Shown in pieces: positions 1 through 8,464 of a stretch of 64,000 nt of DNA (the stretch's first letter is position 1; each line of letters opens with the position of its first letter). Source of the stretch: CAVDHB01 sp963608705 (GTDB lineage Bacteria > Bacteroidota > Bacteroidia > Bacteroidales > Bacteroidaceae); NCBI GenBank assembly GCA_963608705.1, contig CAVDHB010000062.1:11780-75779 (forward strand), read 5' to 3'. The position numbers were made by a program, and so were the translations under genes. Below the pieces are notes generated by a model. The model saw nothing but the letters and a program-made list of their open reading frames with translations. It did not search any database and was not told the DNA's origin.

Positions 1-35
1 CTGGCTCGGGAAACAGGAAAAGAATAATAAACAAT
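1..35 (+). other. 3' end of an upstream gene, frame uncertain
   Basis: The first bases lie upstream of the ATP synthase c subunit, where Bacteroidales normally carry atpB (subunit a). One frame reaches a stop at 25-27 and another at 33-35, and neither short tail is recognisable, so the gene cannot be identified. Confidence 0.2.
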
Positions 36-57
36 AACACATTAAAAACGTAAGATT

Positions 58-315
58 ATGTTGTCATTAATTTTATTGCAAGCAATTACAGAGGGTGCCG
101 GATTAATAAAGGTTGGTGCCGCTATTGGAGCCGGACTCGCAGCTATCGGCGCAGGTCTCGGAATTGGTAAAATCGGTGGTTCCGCCATGGAGGCTATGGC
201 TCGTCAGCCGGAGTTCATGGGCGACATCCGTAACAACATGATTGTGATTGCCGCCTTGGTCGAGGGTGTGGCTTTGTTCGCCGTGATTGTCTGCGTACTT
301 TGCTTCTTCCTTTAA
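58..315 (+). CDS. atpE: ATP synthase F0 subunit c
   Basis: 85-residue proteolipid that forms the membrane rotor ring of the F-type ATP synthase. A Gly/Ala-rich first helix (about residues 8-46) is followed by the polar loop RQPE (49-52) and a second helix carrying the ion-binding carboxylate Glu69 in the context ALVEGV. The first helix lacks the P-x3-Q pattern and Glu69 is followed by Gly rather than Ser/Thr, which argues for proton rather than sodium coupling (inference). It is the first complete gene of the c-b-delta-alpha-gamma run, with 44 bases to atpF. Length and motif are typical. Confidence 0.96.
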   Translation: MLSLILLQAITEGAGLIKVGAAIGAGLAAIGAGLGIGKIGGSAMEAMARQPEFMGDIRNNMIVIAALVEGVALFAVIVCVLCFFL

Positions 316-359
316 TCAGCCGTCGGACACAAGAAGAATCTTTTAGCAAGTAAAAGCCT

Positions 360-860
360 ATGGCATTATTACTTCCCGAAAGCGGCTTGTTGATCTGGAT
401 GCTCCTGGCGTTCCTCGTGGTGGCCGGTGTGCTTATCAAGAAGGGCTTCCCCGTCATTATCAAGATGGTGGGAGACCGTAAGGCGTACATCGACGAATCC
501 TTGAAGAATGCGAAGGAAGCGAACGAGAAACTGGCTAATATCAAGGCTGAGAGTGAGTCCATCCTGAAGGAGGCTCGTGAGCAGCAAGCGCAGATTCTGC
601 GTGAGGCTGCTGCCACAAGAGACTCCATGATTAAGGAGGCGAAGGATCAGGCACAGGCAGAGGGAGCCAAAATGCTCGAAGAGGCCAAGAAGCAAATCGA
701 GCTTGAAAAGCAGAATGCCATTAACGAGATCCGTACCCAGGTGGCTCAGCTCTCTGTAGAGGTAGCTGGAAAAGTAATCCGCAAGGACCTTGACTCCGAC
801 GAGAAGCAGATGGAGCTGGTAGACCGTCTGCTGGACGAGTTTTCTGTTTCTAAATCCTAA
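360..860 (+). CDS. atpF: ATP synthase F0 subunit b
   Basis: 166 residues. One N-terminal membrane helix (about 9-28) is followed by a long charged, heptad-like stretch rich in Glu, Lys and Ala (about 40-150), the usual peripheral-stalk coiled coil of subunit b. It dimerises and, with delta, holds the F1 head against rotation. The length is normal for a bacterial b subunit. It sits between atpE and atpH with short gaps, so it is co-transcribed with them. Confidence 0.95.
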   Translation: MALLLPESGLLIWMLLAFLVVAGVLIKKGFPVIIKMVGDRKAYIDESLKNAKEANEKLANIKAESESILKEAREQQAQILREAAATRDSMIKEAKDQAQAEGAKMLEEAKKQIELEKQNAINEIRTQVAQLSVEVAGKVIRKDLDSDEKQMELVDRLLDEFSVSKS

Positions 861-871
861 ACATACAGTGT

Positions 872-1432
872 ATGGAAATCGGAGTAGTATCTATGCGTTA
901 TGCCCGTGCCCTTCTGCTCTACGCCACGGAGAAGAAAACGGAGGACAAGGTGTATAAGGAAATGCAGGTCTTGGCACGTACCTTCACGGAGGTGTCAGAC
1001 TTGAAGTACGCCTTGGAGAATCCGGTGATTTCCATGGAACGCCGCAAACAGCTCGTCATACTGGCGGCTGGCGGAAAAGTGAGCGAGGAAACGGAGCGGT
1101 TCGTGGACATGGTGCTCAGAGAGAACAGGGAGAAATTCCTGCTCTACATGGCCACCTCCTATCTTACACTGTACCGGAAACAGAAGAATATCACCCAGGG
1201 AAAGCTCATCACGGCACATCCCGCTTCCACGAAAGTGGTGGAGAAGATGCGCAAGCTGGTAGAGGCTCGTACCCGGGGGACTGTGGACTTCATCACCGTG
1301 ACAGACCCTGCCATCGAAGGAGGATTCATCCTTTCCTACGACACGTACAGGCTGGACGCCAGTGTGTCTACACAACTGAAGAGTGTGTTGAAGCAGTTCA
1401 AGGAACTTAATAGTAAGTTAACAGTTAATTGA
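872..1432 (+). CDS. atpH: ATP synthase F1 subunit delta
   Basis: 186-residue OSCP/delta family protein that links subunit b to the top of the alpha3beta3 head. The N-terminal helical domain starts at MRYARALLLYA, and the C-terminal end contains the family-typical GGFILSYD-type turn followed by a helix. It follows atpF by 11 bases and precedes atpA by 7. The chosen start is the first in-frame ATG after atpF. Confidence 0.94.
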   Translation: MEIGVVSMRYARALLLYATEKKTEDKVYKEMQVLARTFTEVSDLKYALENPVISMERRKQLVILAAGGKVSEETERFVDMVLRENREKFLLYMATSYLTLYRKQKNITQGKLITAHPASTKVVEKMRKLVEARTRGTVDFITVTDPAIEGGFILSYDTYRLDASVSTQLKSVLKQFKELNSKLTVN

Positions 1433-1439
1433 AAAGTAA

Positions 1440-3026
1440 ATGTCTGAAACAATAAAACCAAGTGAGGTATCGAAAGTGCTTCTCGAACAGTTGCAGGGCA
1501 TTCACAACGATCTCCACTTCGATGAGGTGGGAACCGTGTTGGAAATCGGAGATGGCGTGGCTCGTATCTACGGGTTGCGCAACGCCGAGGCCAGTGAACT
1601 GCTGGAGTTCGAGAACGGCGAGATTGGTATCGTCATGAACTTGGAAGAGGACAATGTGGGAGCCGTGCTGCTCGGCCCTTCCGAAGGTATCAAGGAAGGA
1701 CAGACGGTGAAACGTACCGGGCGTATCGCTTCCATCAATGTCAGTGACGGAATGTTGGGGCGCGTCATCGACCCGCTGGGTCGTCCGTTGGACGGCAAAG
1801 GTCCCATCTCTGGCGAGACGTGCGAGATGCCGCTGGACCGCAAGGCACCGGGTGTCATCTATCGTCAGCCGGTGAACCAGCCGTTGCAGACGGGTCTGAA
1901 GGCCGTTGACTCCATGATTCCTATCGGTCGTGGTCAGCGTGAGCTTATCATCGGCGACCGTCAGACGGGAAAGACGGCTATCGCCATCGACACCATCATC
2001 AACCAACGTAAGAATTTCGAGAACGGAGACCCCGTGTATTGTATCTACGTGGCTATCGGGCAGAAGGCTTCCACGGTGGCTGCGTTGGTGCAGACGCTTC
2101 AGGAGCATGGAGCTATGGACTATACGGTCATCGTGTCTGCCACGGCGGCTTCTCCCGCAGCATTGCAGTATTTTGCGCCGTTTGCGGGTGCCGCTATCGG
2201 TGAGTACTATCGTGACCGTGGTCTGAACGCCTTGGTGGTCTATGACGACTTGTCCAAACAGGCCGTGGCTTATCGTGAGGTGTCTCTGATTCTGCGTCGT
2301 CCTTCCGGACGTGAGGCATATCCGGGTGACGTGTTCTACCTGCACTCCCGTTTGTTGGAGCGTGCGGCGAAGATCAACGACCAGCAGGAAGTGGCCGAGA
2401 AGATGAACGACCTTCCCGAAAGTCTGAAAGGCAAGGTGAAGGGTGGTGGTACGCTTACCGCACTTCCTATCATCGAGACGCAGGCCGGCGATGTGTCCGC
2501 CTATATCCCCACAAACGTGATTTCCATCACGGACGGTCAGATATACCTGGAGACTGACTTGTTCAACGCAGGTGTACGTCCGGCTATCAACGTGGGTATC
2601 TCAGTGTCCCGTGTGGGTGGTTCCGCACAGGTGAAGTCCATGAAGAAAGTGGCCGGAACCTTGAAAATCGCCCAGGCGCAGTACCGTGAGTTGGAGGCTT
2701 TCTCCAAATTCTCCAGTGACATGGACCCTGTGACTGCCTTGACTATCGACACAGGACGTAAGAACTCCCAGTTGTTGATTCAGCCGCAGTACAGCCCGAT
2801 GCCCGTGGGTGAGCAGATCGCCATTCTTTATTGTGGCGTGAACGGACTGTTGCATGACGTGCCATTGGACAAAGTGCAGGATTTCCAGGCCACTTATCTG
2901 GAGCTTCTCCGCAACCGCCATCAGCAGGATGTGCTGGATGTGCTGGGCAGCGGAAAACTGACAGACGAGATAAAGGACACCTTGACCAAGGTGGCCGCAG
3001 ACGTGGCGGGACAATATAAAAAATAA
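1440..3026 (+). CDS. atpA: ATP synthase F1 subunit alpha
   Basis: 528 residues. Non-catalytic nucleotide-binding subunit of the F1 head. The beta-barrel N-terminal domain is followed by the P-loop GDRQTGKT at about residues 172-179, the LVVYDDLSKQA Walker B region, and the conserved SRVGGSAQ segment near residue 390. It is preceded by atpH and followed six bases later by atpG. The beta and epsilon subunits (atpD, atpC) are not in this window; in Bacteroides they commonly head the same operon, upstream. Confidence 0.97.
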   Translation: MSETIKPSEVSKVLLEQLQGIHNDLHFDEVGTVLEIGDGVARIYGLRNAEASELLEFENGEIGIVMNLEEDNVGAVLLGPSEGIKEGQTVKRTGRIASINVSDGMLGRVIDPLGRPLDGKGPISGETCEMPLDRKAPGVIYRQPVNQPLQTGLKAVDSMIPIGRGQRELIIGDRQTGKTAIAIDTIINQRKNFENGDPVYCIYVAIGQKASTVAALVQTLQEHGAMDYTVIVSATAASPAALQYFAPFAGAAIGEYYRDRGLNALVVYDDLSKQAVAYREVSLILRRPSGREAYPGDVFYLHSRLLERAAKINDQQEVAEKMNDLPESLKGKVKGGGTLTALPIIETQAGDVSAYIPTNVISITDGQIYLETDLFNAGVRPAINVGISVSRVGGSAQVKSMKKVAGTLKIAQAQYRELEAFSKFSSDMDPVTALTIDTGRKNSQLLIQPQYSPMPVGEQIAILYCGVNGLLHDVPLDKVQDFQATYLELLRNRHQQDVLDVLGSGKLTDEIKDTLTKVAADVAGQYKK

Positions 3027-3032
3027 GGTATC

Positions 3033-3911
3033 ATGGCATCGCTCAAAGAAATCAAAGGACGAATAAACTCAGTCAAGAATACGGAGAAAATCACTTCTGC
3101 CATGAAGATGATTGCTTCCAGCAAGTTGCACAAAGCGCAACTCGCTATCAAGAACATGCTTCCGTATGAAAGGCTGTTGATGCAAATCATGGGGAATTTC
3201 CTTTCCGCAGAGGGAAGCGTGAGTTCTCCCTACGTTGAAGAGCGTCCTGTCAAGCGCGTTGCTTTGATTATTTTCGCTTCCAACCAGAGTCTTTGTGGCG
3301 GCTTTAACGCTACGGTAATCAAGGAGCTGCAACTTTTCCTGAAGGACTATGCGTCGCTCGGAAAAGAGAACATTGACTTGTATCCCGTAGGCGGAAAGAT
3401 TGCGAAGGCCGTGGAGAAAGCCGGGTACTCTCCCAAGGGGGATTACTCCAAAATGGCGGAGCATCCGGGCTTCAAGGAGGCTTCCGCATTGGCGGCCACT
3501 GTGATGGAGGAATTTACGGCGGGCAAGGTGGACAAGGTGGAGATGATTTATTTCCACTTCAAGAGTACGTCCACTCAGCAGCTCACCCGTAAAGTCTACC
3601 TCCCGATACAGTTGGACGAGTTCCGCAAATCTTCCGAGAAGGATGCGAAAGCCACTTCTTTGGATTATATCGTGGAACCGTCCCGTCAGGCGGTCATCAC
3701 CTCGTTGTTGCCGCAAGCATTGCATCTGGAAGTGTTCACCGCCTTGCTCGACAGCAACGCCAGTGAACACGCTGCGCGTACCATGGCTATGCAGATGGCC
3801 ACGGACAACGCCGGAGAGTTGTTGCAAGGTTTGACGCTAATGTACAACAAATCCCGTCAGCAGGCTATCACCAACGAACTGCTTGATTTGGTGGCAGGTA
3901 GCATGAAGTAA
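3033..3911 (+). CDS. atpG: ATP synthase F1 subunit gamma
   Basis: 292 residues. Central rotor shaft of F1. The N-terminal helix (KEIKGRINSVKNTEKITSAM) is the family signature, and the C-terminal helix (ITNELLDLVAGSM) is the conserved partner strand of the coiled-coil shaft. The middle alpha/beta domain contains the SLCGGFN motif. This is the last gene of the ATP synthase run, and a strong intrinsic terminator lies 22 bases after its stop. Confidence 0.96.
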   Translation: MASLKEIKGRINSVKNTEKITSAMKMIASSKLHKAQLAIKNMLPYERLLMQIMGNFLSAEGSVSSPYVEERPVKRVALIIFASNQSLCGGFNATVIKELQLFLKDYASLGKENIDLYPVGGKIAKAVEKAGYSPKGDYSKMAEHPGFKEASALAATVMEEFTAGKVDKVEMIYFHFKSTSTQQLTRKVYLPIQLDEFRKSSEKDAKATSLDYIVEPSRQAVITSLLPQALHLEVFTALLDSNASEHAARTMAMQMATDNAGELLQGLTLMYNKSRQQAITNELLDLVAGSMK

Positions 3912-3933
3912 AACAGGACTGTAAGTCAATGAT

Positions 3934-3970
3934 AAATCCGGCTTCTCTTTGCGAGGAGCCGGATTTTTTG
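3934..3970 (+). terminator. Intrinsic terminator after atpG
   Basis: Inverted repeat AAATCCGGC / GCCGGATTT followed by a run of T. It closes the ATP synthase operon. The reverse strand also carries A/T flanks, so it may partly serve the convergent gene that ends at 3990. Confidence 0.9.
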
Positions 3971-3989
3971 TAACTTTACGAGGATGTGC

Positions 3990-4664
3990 TTAATATTTGT
4001 CTCCTCTCACTCCCACATGGACACTGACTGAATTTGATATTTTGTAGTCGAGATTTGCCCCGAAAGTGCTTTGGGTACGCATCAGCGGATACATGGCCCG
4101 GAGAGGATAAGGGATTTTAGGGTTTATGAAAGATAGCCGTCCGTAGGCGGAGAGGTTCAGGCGGTCGTTGTATTGATAGTTCACGATGCCTTGCAGACCG
4201 AAATCGTTGAAACTGCCGTAACGTCCGAAATTATTCTGGCTTCCGTAGAGACCCACCGCCACGGTGAGTTTCTTGCTTAATGGTGCCACGTAGAGGGCGG
4301 ACACGTCTGTGGAGAAACCGCTTCCAGGGAAATAGTCGTGGTTGCCGGTTGTGGCAAACGCACTGGCAGAGACATTTACGTTCATGCCTTTGTGCAAGTC
4401 CCACTGATAACCGCCCCAGACAGGCATACCCGTGTAATAGGGGACATAGTACATTCTCGGGTCACTGTCCATGTAGGCGGCTGTGCGGGAGACAGCACGA
4501 ATACCCTGCGCTTCTCTGGCCGAGTCCAGTTGAGCCTGGGTCGGCTCGAAGTTCTCCATGAGGTTCACCTTCTCTCTTTCGGAGAGACGTTTGTGTTCCG
4601 TCTGGGCGTGTCCTGTGAAGGATAAGCCTGCGAATATGACCGCAAAAAGAATTGTCTTTCTCAT
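3990..4664 (-). CDS. Exported protein, probable outer-membrane beta-barrel
   Basis: 224 residues from the ATG at 4664, which has GGGAC a few bases upstream. A longer in-frame start at 4766 would overlap the next gene and bury the signal peptide, so it is rejected. Residues 1-20 form a clean signal peptide ending at GHA|Q. The C-terminal part alternates polar and hydrophobic residues (SVSVHVGVRG, TVAVGLYGS) and the protein ends in Tyr, as many outer-membrane barrels do. No specific family is recognised. It lies alone, convergent with the ATP synthase operon, with its own TATTTTTG box at 4684-4691. Confidence 0.75.
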   Translation of the reverse strand: MRKTILFAVIFAGLSFTGHAQTEHKRLSEREKVNLMENFEPTQAQLDSAREAQGIRAVSRTAAYMDSDPRMYYVPYYTGMPVWGGYQWDLHKGMNVNVSASAFATTGNHDYFPGSGFSTDVSALYVAPLSKKLTVAVGLYGSQNNFGRYGSFNDFGLQGIVNYQYNDRLNLSAYGRLSFINPKIPYPLRAMYPLMRTQSTFGANLDYKISNSVSVHVGVRGDKY

Positions 4665-4683
4665 ATTATAGTCCCTTTTCTCA

Positions 4684-4691
4684 CAAAAATA
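4684..4691 (-). promoter_or_regulatory. Bacteroidota -7 box
   Basis: TATTTTTG on the minus strand, about 20 bases before the start at 4664; matches TAnnTTTG. No clear -33 element was assigned. Confidence 0.45.
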
Positions 4692-4744
4692 CGAATTTCT
4701 CCCGGATACGGCTTCCAAACGTGGTATATTTAGGAATGTTTTGC

Positions 4745-5542
4745 TTATATCCTGTTGTCCAGCCATAGATTGATGAGTTGCCGTGCGATGCTTAGGTTAC
4801 GGGGTATCTCGGGCAGAGTACTCTTGGTGAACCATGATCCGGCGGAGAGCTCCGACTCTTGCAGGTGTATGACACCGCTTTCGTATTCCGCTGTGAAGCC
4901 TACCATTAGCCCGCAGGGATAAGGCCACGGCTGGCTGGAGAAATATTTCAGGTTTTTGATGGTCAGTCCAGTCTCTTCCATCACCTCCCGGTGTACGGCC
5001 TGTTCCAGGGTTTCCCCCGTCTCCACGAATCCGGCCACGAGACCGTAGAACTTTCCCCTTAGATTATGCGCATGGACGAGAAGTATTTTGTCCTCATGAT
5101 GTACTAACACAATGATGGCTGTGGAAAGCTGTGGCCATATTTTCATGCCGCAGTGCGTGCATTTCTTGCTGATTTCCGTGTCCATCACCATCTTTCCCCC
5201 ACATTTTCCGCAGTAGAGGTGTTGTGCGTCCCAGTAGAGAATCTCCCTTGCTTTTCCCGCTTTCAAATAGAGCGGTTCTTTCAGCACGTCCCAGGATGCC
5301 CGCAAGTCCCACATCTTGTATTGAGCGTCTTCGGGGTATTCCTCCTGTATGCTGAATGCCTTGCAGGGAATGTCGTTTAAAGGCGTGAGCGTATGCAGAT
5401 ATGCGTCCGTGGTTTTACTGACGGGCGGTTCTATGCCGTAAGGGATTGTGTAGCCGCCTTTTTCGGACTGTTTTTTCAGCAGGAGATGTTCGCCGTGGAA
5501 TACGAACCAATAGCAATTCTCTTGATTCTTGGCTTCTTTCAT
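4745..5542 (-). CDS. nudC: NAD(+) diphosphatase / NADH pyrophosphatase (Nudix)
   Basis: 265 residues. Hydrolyses NADH/NAD to nicotinamide mononucleotide and AMP; in E. coli the orthologue also removes NAD caps from RNA. A four-cysteine zinc ribbon (Cys111, Cys114, Cys128, Cys131) precedes a perfect Nudix box starting at Gly171 (GFVETGE ... REVMEETGL). It is followed by SQPWPYP at 203-209, the NudC-specific signature downstream of the box. The 5' end overlaps the stop of the HMA-AraC gene by 4 bases, indicating translational coupling. Function from motifs is secure; the reason for its pairing with the regulator is unknown. Confidence 0.93.
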   Translation of the reverse strand: MKEAKNQENCYWFVFHGEHLLLKKQSEKGGYTIPYGIEPPVSKTTDAYLHTLTPLNDIPCKAFSIQEEYPEDAQYKMWDLRASWDVLKEPLYLKAGKAREILYWDAQHLYCGKCGGKMVMDTEISKKCTHCGMKIWPQLSTAIIVLVHHEDKILLVHAHNLRGKFYGLVAGFVETGETLEQAVHREVMEETGLTIKNLKYFSSQPWPYPCGLMVGFTAEYESGVIHLQESELSAGSWFTKSTLPEIPRNLSIARQLINLWLDNRI

Positions 5543-6108
5543 AATTGGTCGATGTTTTTGCGTAGGTTTTGTTTGCTTTGTTTGAACTGGGTGGGAGTCA
5601 TGCCTGTGATGCTTTTGAACTGGGCGCTGAGATGCGCCGTGCTGGAATAGTCCATTCGGTAGGCTATTTCGCTTAGTGTGAGTTCATTGTACATCAGCAA
5701 CTCTTTCACTTTCTCGATTTTCTGCATCAGAAAATACTTCTCAATCGTGAGACAGTTCACTTCGGAGAAGAGCTTGCTCAGCGTGCTGTAGTCGCTGTGG
5801 CAGACTTCGGAGAGATAGGTGGAAAGCTTGAGTTTCCGCTGGGTCAGATCTCCGCTCACCAACTCGATAATCGCGCGTTTGATGTTCTCCACGATGCGTG
5901 TGTCGCGGTCGTCTATGATGGTGAAACCGATTTCCTCCAAGTCTTGCCGCAGGGTTTGCATGGCCTCGGGTGAGGGAGTCCCTTCGACTATGGCTTTTCC
6001 CAGTTCCACGGAAAGCGGATGCAGTCCAGCCTTTTTCAGCCTTTCTTCCACGGCCATCACACAACGTGGGCAGACCATGTTCTTGATGTATATCTCCGTT
6101 TGTTCCAT
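5539..6108 (-). CDS. HMA-domain / AraC-type HTH fusion regulator
   Basis: 189 residues. Residues 1-70 look like a heavy-metal-associated domain: beta-alpha-beta pattern, with Cys13 and Cys16 in the metal-binding loop MVCPRC. Residues about 95-185 form an AraC-type double helix-turn-helix (LSEIAYRMDYSSTAHLSAQF, then GMTPTQFKQSKQ). There is no AraC sugar-binding domain. The natural reading is a regulator that senses a soft metal, probably copper(I), directly through CxxC (inference). It lies 57 bases downstream of a TonB-dependent receptor and overlaps nudC by 4 bases. No P-type ATPase or free metallochaperone is in the window. Confidence 0.85.
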   Translation of the reverse strand: MEQTEIYIKNMVCPRCVMAVEERLKKAGLHPLSVELGKAIVEGTPSPEAMQTLRQDLEEIGFTIIDDRDTRIVENIKRAIIELVSGDLTQRKLKLSTYLSEVCHSDYSTLSKLFSEVNCLTIEKYFLMQKIEKVKELLMYNELTLSEIAYRMDYSSTAHLSAQFKSITGMTPTQFKQSKQNLRKNIDQL

Positions 6109-6165
6109 ATTGCTTGTCTCTGTTGAGGTTGCGAAAGTACAAAAAACTATGGACTTTGGAAAATG

Positions 6166-8208
6166 TCAGTCGAAAAGATGCAGACGGAAGCCGATATAAT
6201 ATGTAGCACCTTCCACAGGACCCCATATCATGTTGGAGTCGAAGTTCTGCCCCCAGGGGGCGTTGCCGGCTATGATGGGAGTTCGCTGGCGGAAGTTTGT
6301 GATATTTTCTCCGCCAAGGTAGACAGACCAGCGTTTGAAAAAGCGGGTGATCTGCGCGTTCAGCAGATGGTAAGTGCCAAAGCGGGATGCCCATGCCGGG
6401 TTTCCTTCACTGGTAGTGTAAGACAGAGGCATCCTTCCTCCTCCGTTAATCTGCCAAGTCAAGTCGAACTGCCATTCTTCAAGGGGCGTTTTATAGGAGG
6501 CGGTGATCAGTCCCTTGAACTTGCTGGCCAGAGGACGCTCTTGCAGCTTCCCGTTATAGGTGGATTTCACATCCATCAGACGGTATGCTCCCGTGAGGGT
6601 GAATCCTTGGAAGAAGGGGTAAGTGGCGTCCACTTGAAAGGTGTGGGAGTAAGACTTTCCTCTCAGATTCTCGAAATACACGGCGTGTGGGTCTTTGTCG
6701 AGATCAGTGACTACTTGATGACGGAAGTCTGTGTAATAGTATTGCGCATTGAGGTTCAGTGTCTTGCCGAAAAGAGGAATGGTGAAGCTGGAGCTGATGC
6801 CGTAGTTCCATGCCTCTTCTTGCTTCAGGTTGTCTTCCACATGGAATTTGCGGCTTCCAGCCAGCCAGTAATTCTGCTCGGCGAGGATGTGGGGTGTGCG
6901 GTAGCCCTTTCCGGCGGAAAGGCGGAAACTCACGATGTCGTTAGGAGCGAACTTCACGTGCATTCTCGGCGTGAAGAATGTGCCGTAAAGGTCGCTGTGG
7001 TCTACTCTCGCTCCTCCCATCAGCACAAGTTTGTCATGCAGGTTGTAGGTGTATTGCACATAGGCTCCTGGTACGGTCTCTTGTTCGTATTTCCGCAGCG
7101 GAGTTCCCTGATTTTCCAGTCGGTAGTCTTGCTTGTAGTAGTCATGGTTTAGGCTGATTCCCGTGGAGAGTTTGTGGAAGGGGGTAAACTCCGTCTCGAA
7201 TATCAGGGAGGCATAACCGTTCTTCTGGTTCACGTGATAATCTTTCAATCCGTAGGCGGCATCCTGCTTCAGCAAAGACCCAGAGAGGATAAGGGCGAGG
7301 TTCGTGTTATGCTCGGTGTTGAGCATATACGCCTGTTTCACGAAGGCGGAATAACGGTCGGTGTTGATTCCGATACGGTAGGGGCCGTTGGGAGACTGTT
7401 CTATTGAGGAGGGGACATGCTTGCCGTATTGTCCGGCTTGCCTTTTCTCTCCTAAGGCGGATACAACGGCTTGGAGGATATAATGGTTGCCCATCCACAT
7501 CCAGCGGTTCAGCAGATTATACTGCCTTGTCATAGGCATATCCGTGAATCCGTCTTTGTTCATGTCCTGCGCCTTGGTGGCGTTCTCGTAATGAGCGAGC
7601 AGTCCTGTGCTGAGCCGGTTATTGAGATGGACATTGCCGTCAAAGTTGGCTTCGTAGCGTTGCTTGGAGTTGGCGTAGGCGTTGAAGTCCAATCGCTGTG
7701 GCAGTTGCGGCTTTTTCAGCTCCACGTCCACTTGGCCGGTGATGCTCTCATAGCCGTTTTTCACGGAAGCCGCCCCTGTGGATACCTGGATGCTTTGCAG
7801 CCACGGACCGGGGATGTAGCTTAAGGCGTAAGGAGAGACGGCTCCACGATAATCCGGGATGTTCTCCGTCAGCATCTGTACGTATGTCCCGGCCAGTCCG
7901 AGCAGTTTGATTTGTCTGGCTCCGGTGGCCGCGTCGTTGTAGTTCACGTCCATGGAAGGGTTCGTGGTGAAACTCTCGCCTAAGTTGCAGCAAGCCGCTC
8001 GGAGCAGTTCCGTTCCTGTCACGATATCCGTGTTCAAGGGGGTGAAGCGGCCTTTTATCACGCCTAACCTGCGTGTGGTGACTTCCACTCCTTTCAGCTG
8101 CGAGGTCTCTCCGATGCTGTCTGTGGCCACGGAGTCTGTGTGCAATGAATTGGCGGAGGCAGGCAGTGCCAGTCCGCCCAAGTAGAATGCTAAGCCAATA
8201 TATTTCAT
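6166..8208 (-). CDS. TonB-dependent outer-membrane receptor
   Basis: 680 residues from the ATG at 8208. The signal peptide MKYIGLAFYLGGLALPASA starts there; an in-frame ATG at 8238 would add a hydrophilic extension before it. The plug domain (about 35-160) has receptor-type segments such as VQMLTENIP and the GAASVKNGYESITGQVDVE stretch. The rest is a 22-strand-type barrel ending in aromatic LHLFD. It lacks the SusC-type N-terminal carboxypeptidase-like domain, so it is a classical siderophore/metal-type receptor. A paired Cys (AACCNL, early plug) and the adjacent HMA-AraC gene suggest a copper or other metal substrate (inference). Confidence 0.9.
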   Translation of the reverse strand: MKYIGLAFYLGGLALPASANSLHTDSVATDSIGETSQLKGVEVTTRRLGVIKGRFTPLNTDIVTGTELLRAACCNLGESFTTNPSMDVNYNDAATGARQIKLLGLAGTYVQMLTENIPDYRGAVSPYALSYIPGPWLQSIQVSTGAASVKNGYESITGQVDVELKKPQLPQRLDFNAYANSKQRYEANFDGNVHLNNRLSTGLLAHYENATKAQDMNKDGFTDMPMTRQYNLLNRWMWMGNHYILQAVVSALGEKRQAGQYGKHVPSSIEQSPNGPYRIGINTDRYSAFVKQAYMLNTEHNTNLALILSGSLLKQDAAYGLKDYHVNQKNGYASLIFETEFTPFHKLSTGISLNHDYYKQDYRLENQGTPLRKYEQETVPGAYVQYTYNLHDKLVLMGGARVDHSDLYGTFFTPRMHVKFAPNDIVSFRLSAGKGYRTPHILAEQNYWLAGSRKFHVEDNLKQEEAWNYGISSSFTIPLFGKTLNLNAQYYYTDFRHQVVTDLDKDPHAVYFENLRGKSYSHTFQVDATYPFFQGFTLTGAYRLMDVKSTYNGKLQERPLASKFKGLITASYKTPLEEWQFDLTWQINGGGRMPLSYTTSEGNPAWASRFGTYHLLNAQITRFFKRWSVYLGGENITNFRQRTPIIAGNAPWGQNFDSNMIWGPVEGATYYIGFRLHLFD

Positions 8209-8235
8209 AATGTGTTGTCTTTTGTTTTCTGCCTG

Positions 8236-8243
8236 CAAAGATA
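8236..8243 (-). promoter_or_regulatory. -7 box for the TonB-dependent receptor
   Basis: TATCTTTG on the minus strand, 28 bases before the start at 8208; exact TAnnTTTG match. Confidence 0.6.
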
Positions 8244-8377
8244 CGGTATTGGAGCTTTCTGGATGTTATATATTCATGGATTCTCGTTATATGTTTGCCC
8301 ATACGGCTCTTCTTACGACAAGTTGTGCATATTTTTCTAATGTTTATTCGCTAATCGTAAGAAAAGTATACGATTGG

Positions 8378-8408
8378 TTGCGATTTTAAATAATAAGCTG
8401 TATATTTG
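8378..8408 (+). promoter_or_regulatory. Promoter of the acn-icd-gltA operon
   Basis: TTG at 8378-8380, 20 bases, then TATATTTG at 8401-8408: a full Bacteroidota primary-sigma promoter. It gives a leader of about 50 bases before the aconitase start. Confidence 0.75.
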
Positions 8409-8464
8409 CCTTGAAATAAGAAAGCGACAAGAATAATATAACTCAAAAACAAATTTATATACGT

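Noticed and set aside
1425..2345. Long minus-strand open frame of 306 codons opposite atpA
   Set aside because: It lies wholly inside a certain gene, has low-complexity His/Arg/Thr composition typical of the reverse of GC-biased codons, and has no known domain. The same applies to long antisense frames opposite acn, icd, aspS, sppA, metH, the GH genes and the SusCD operon.
6163..7152. Plus-strand frame of 329 codons across the TonB receptor
   Set aside because: Antisense to a clear receptor; no signal, motif or RBS.
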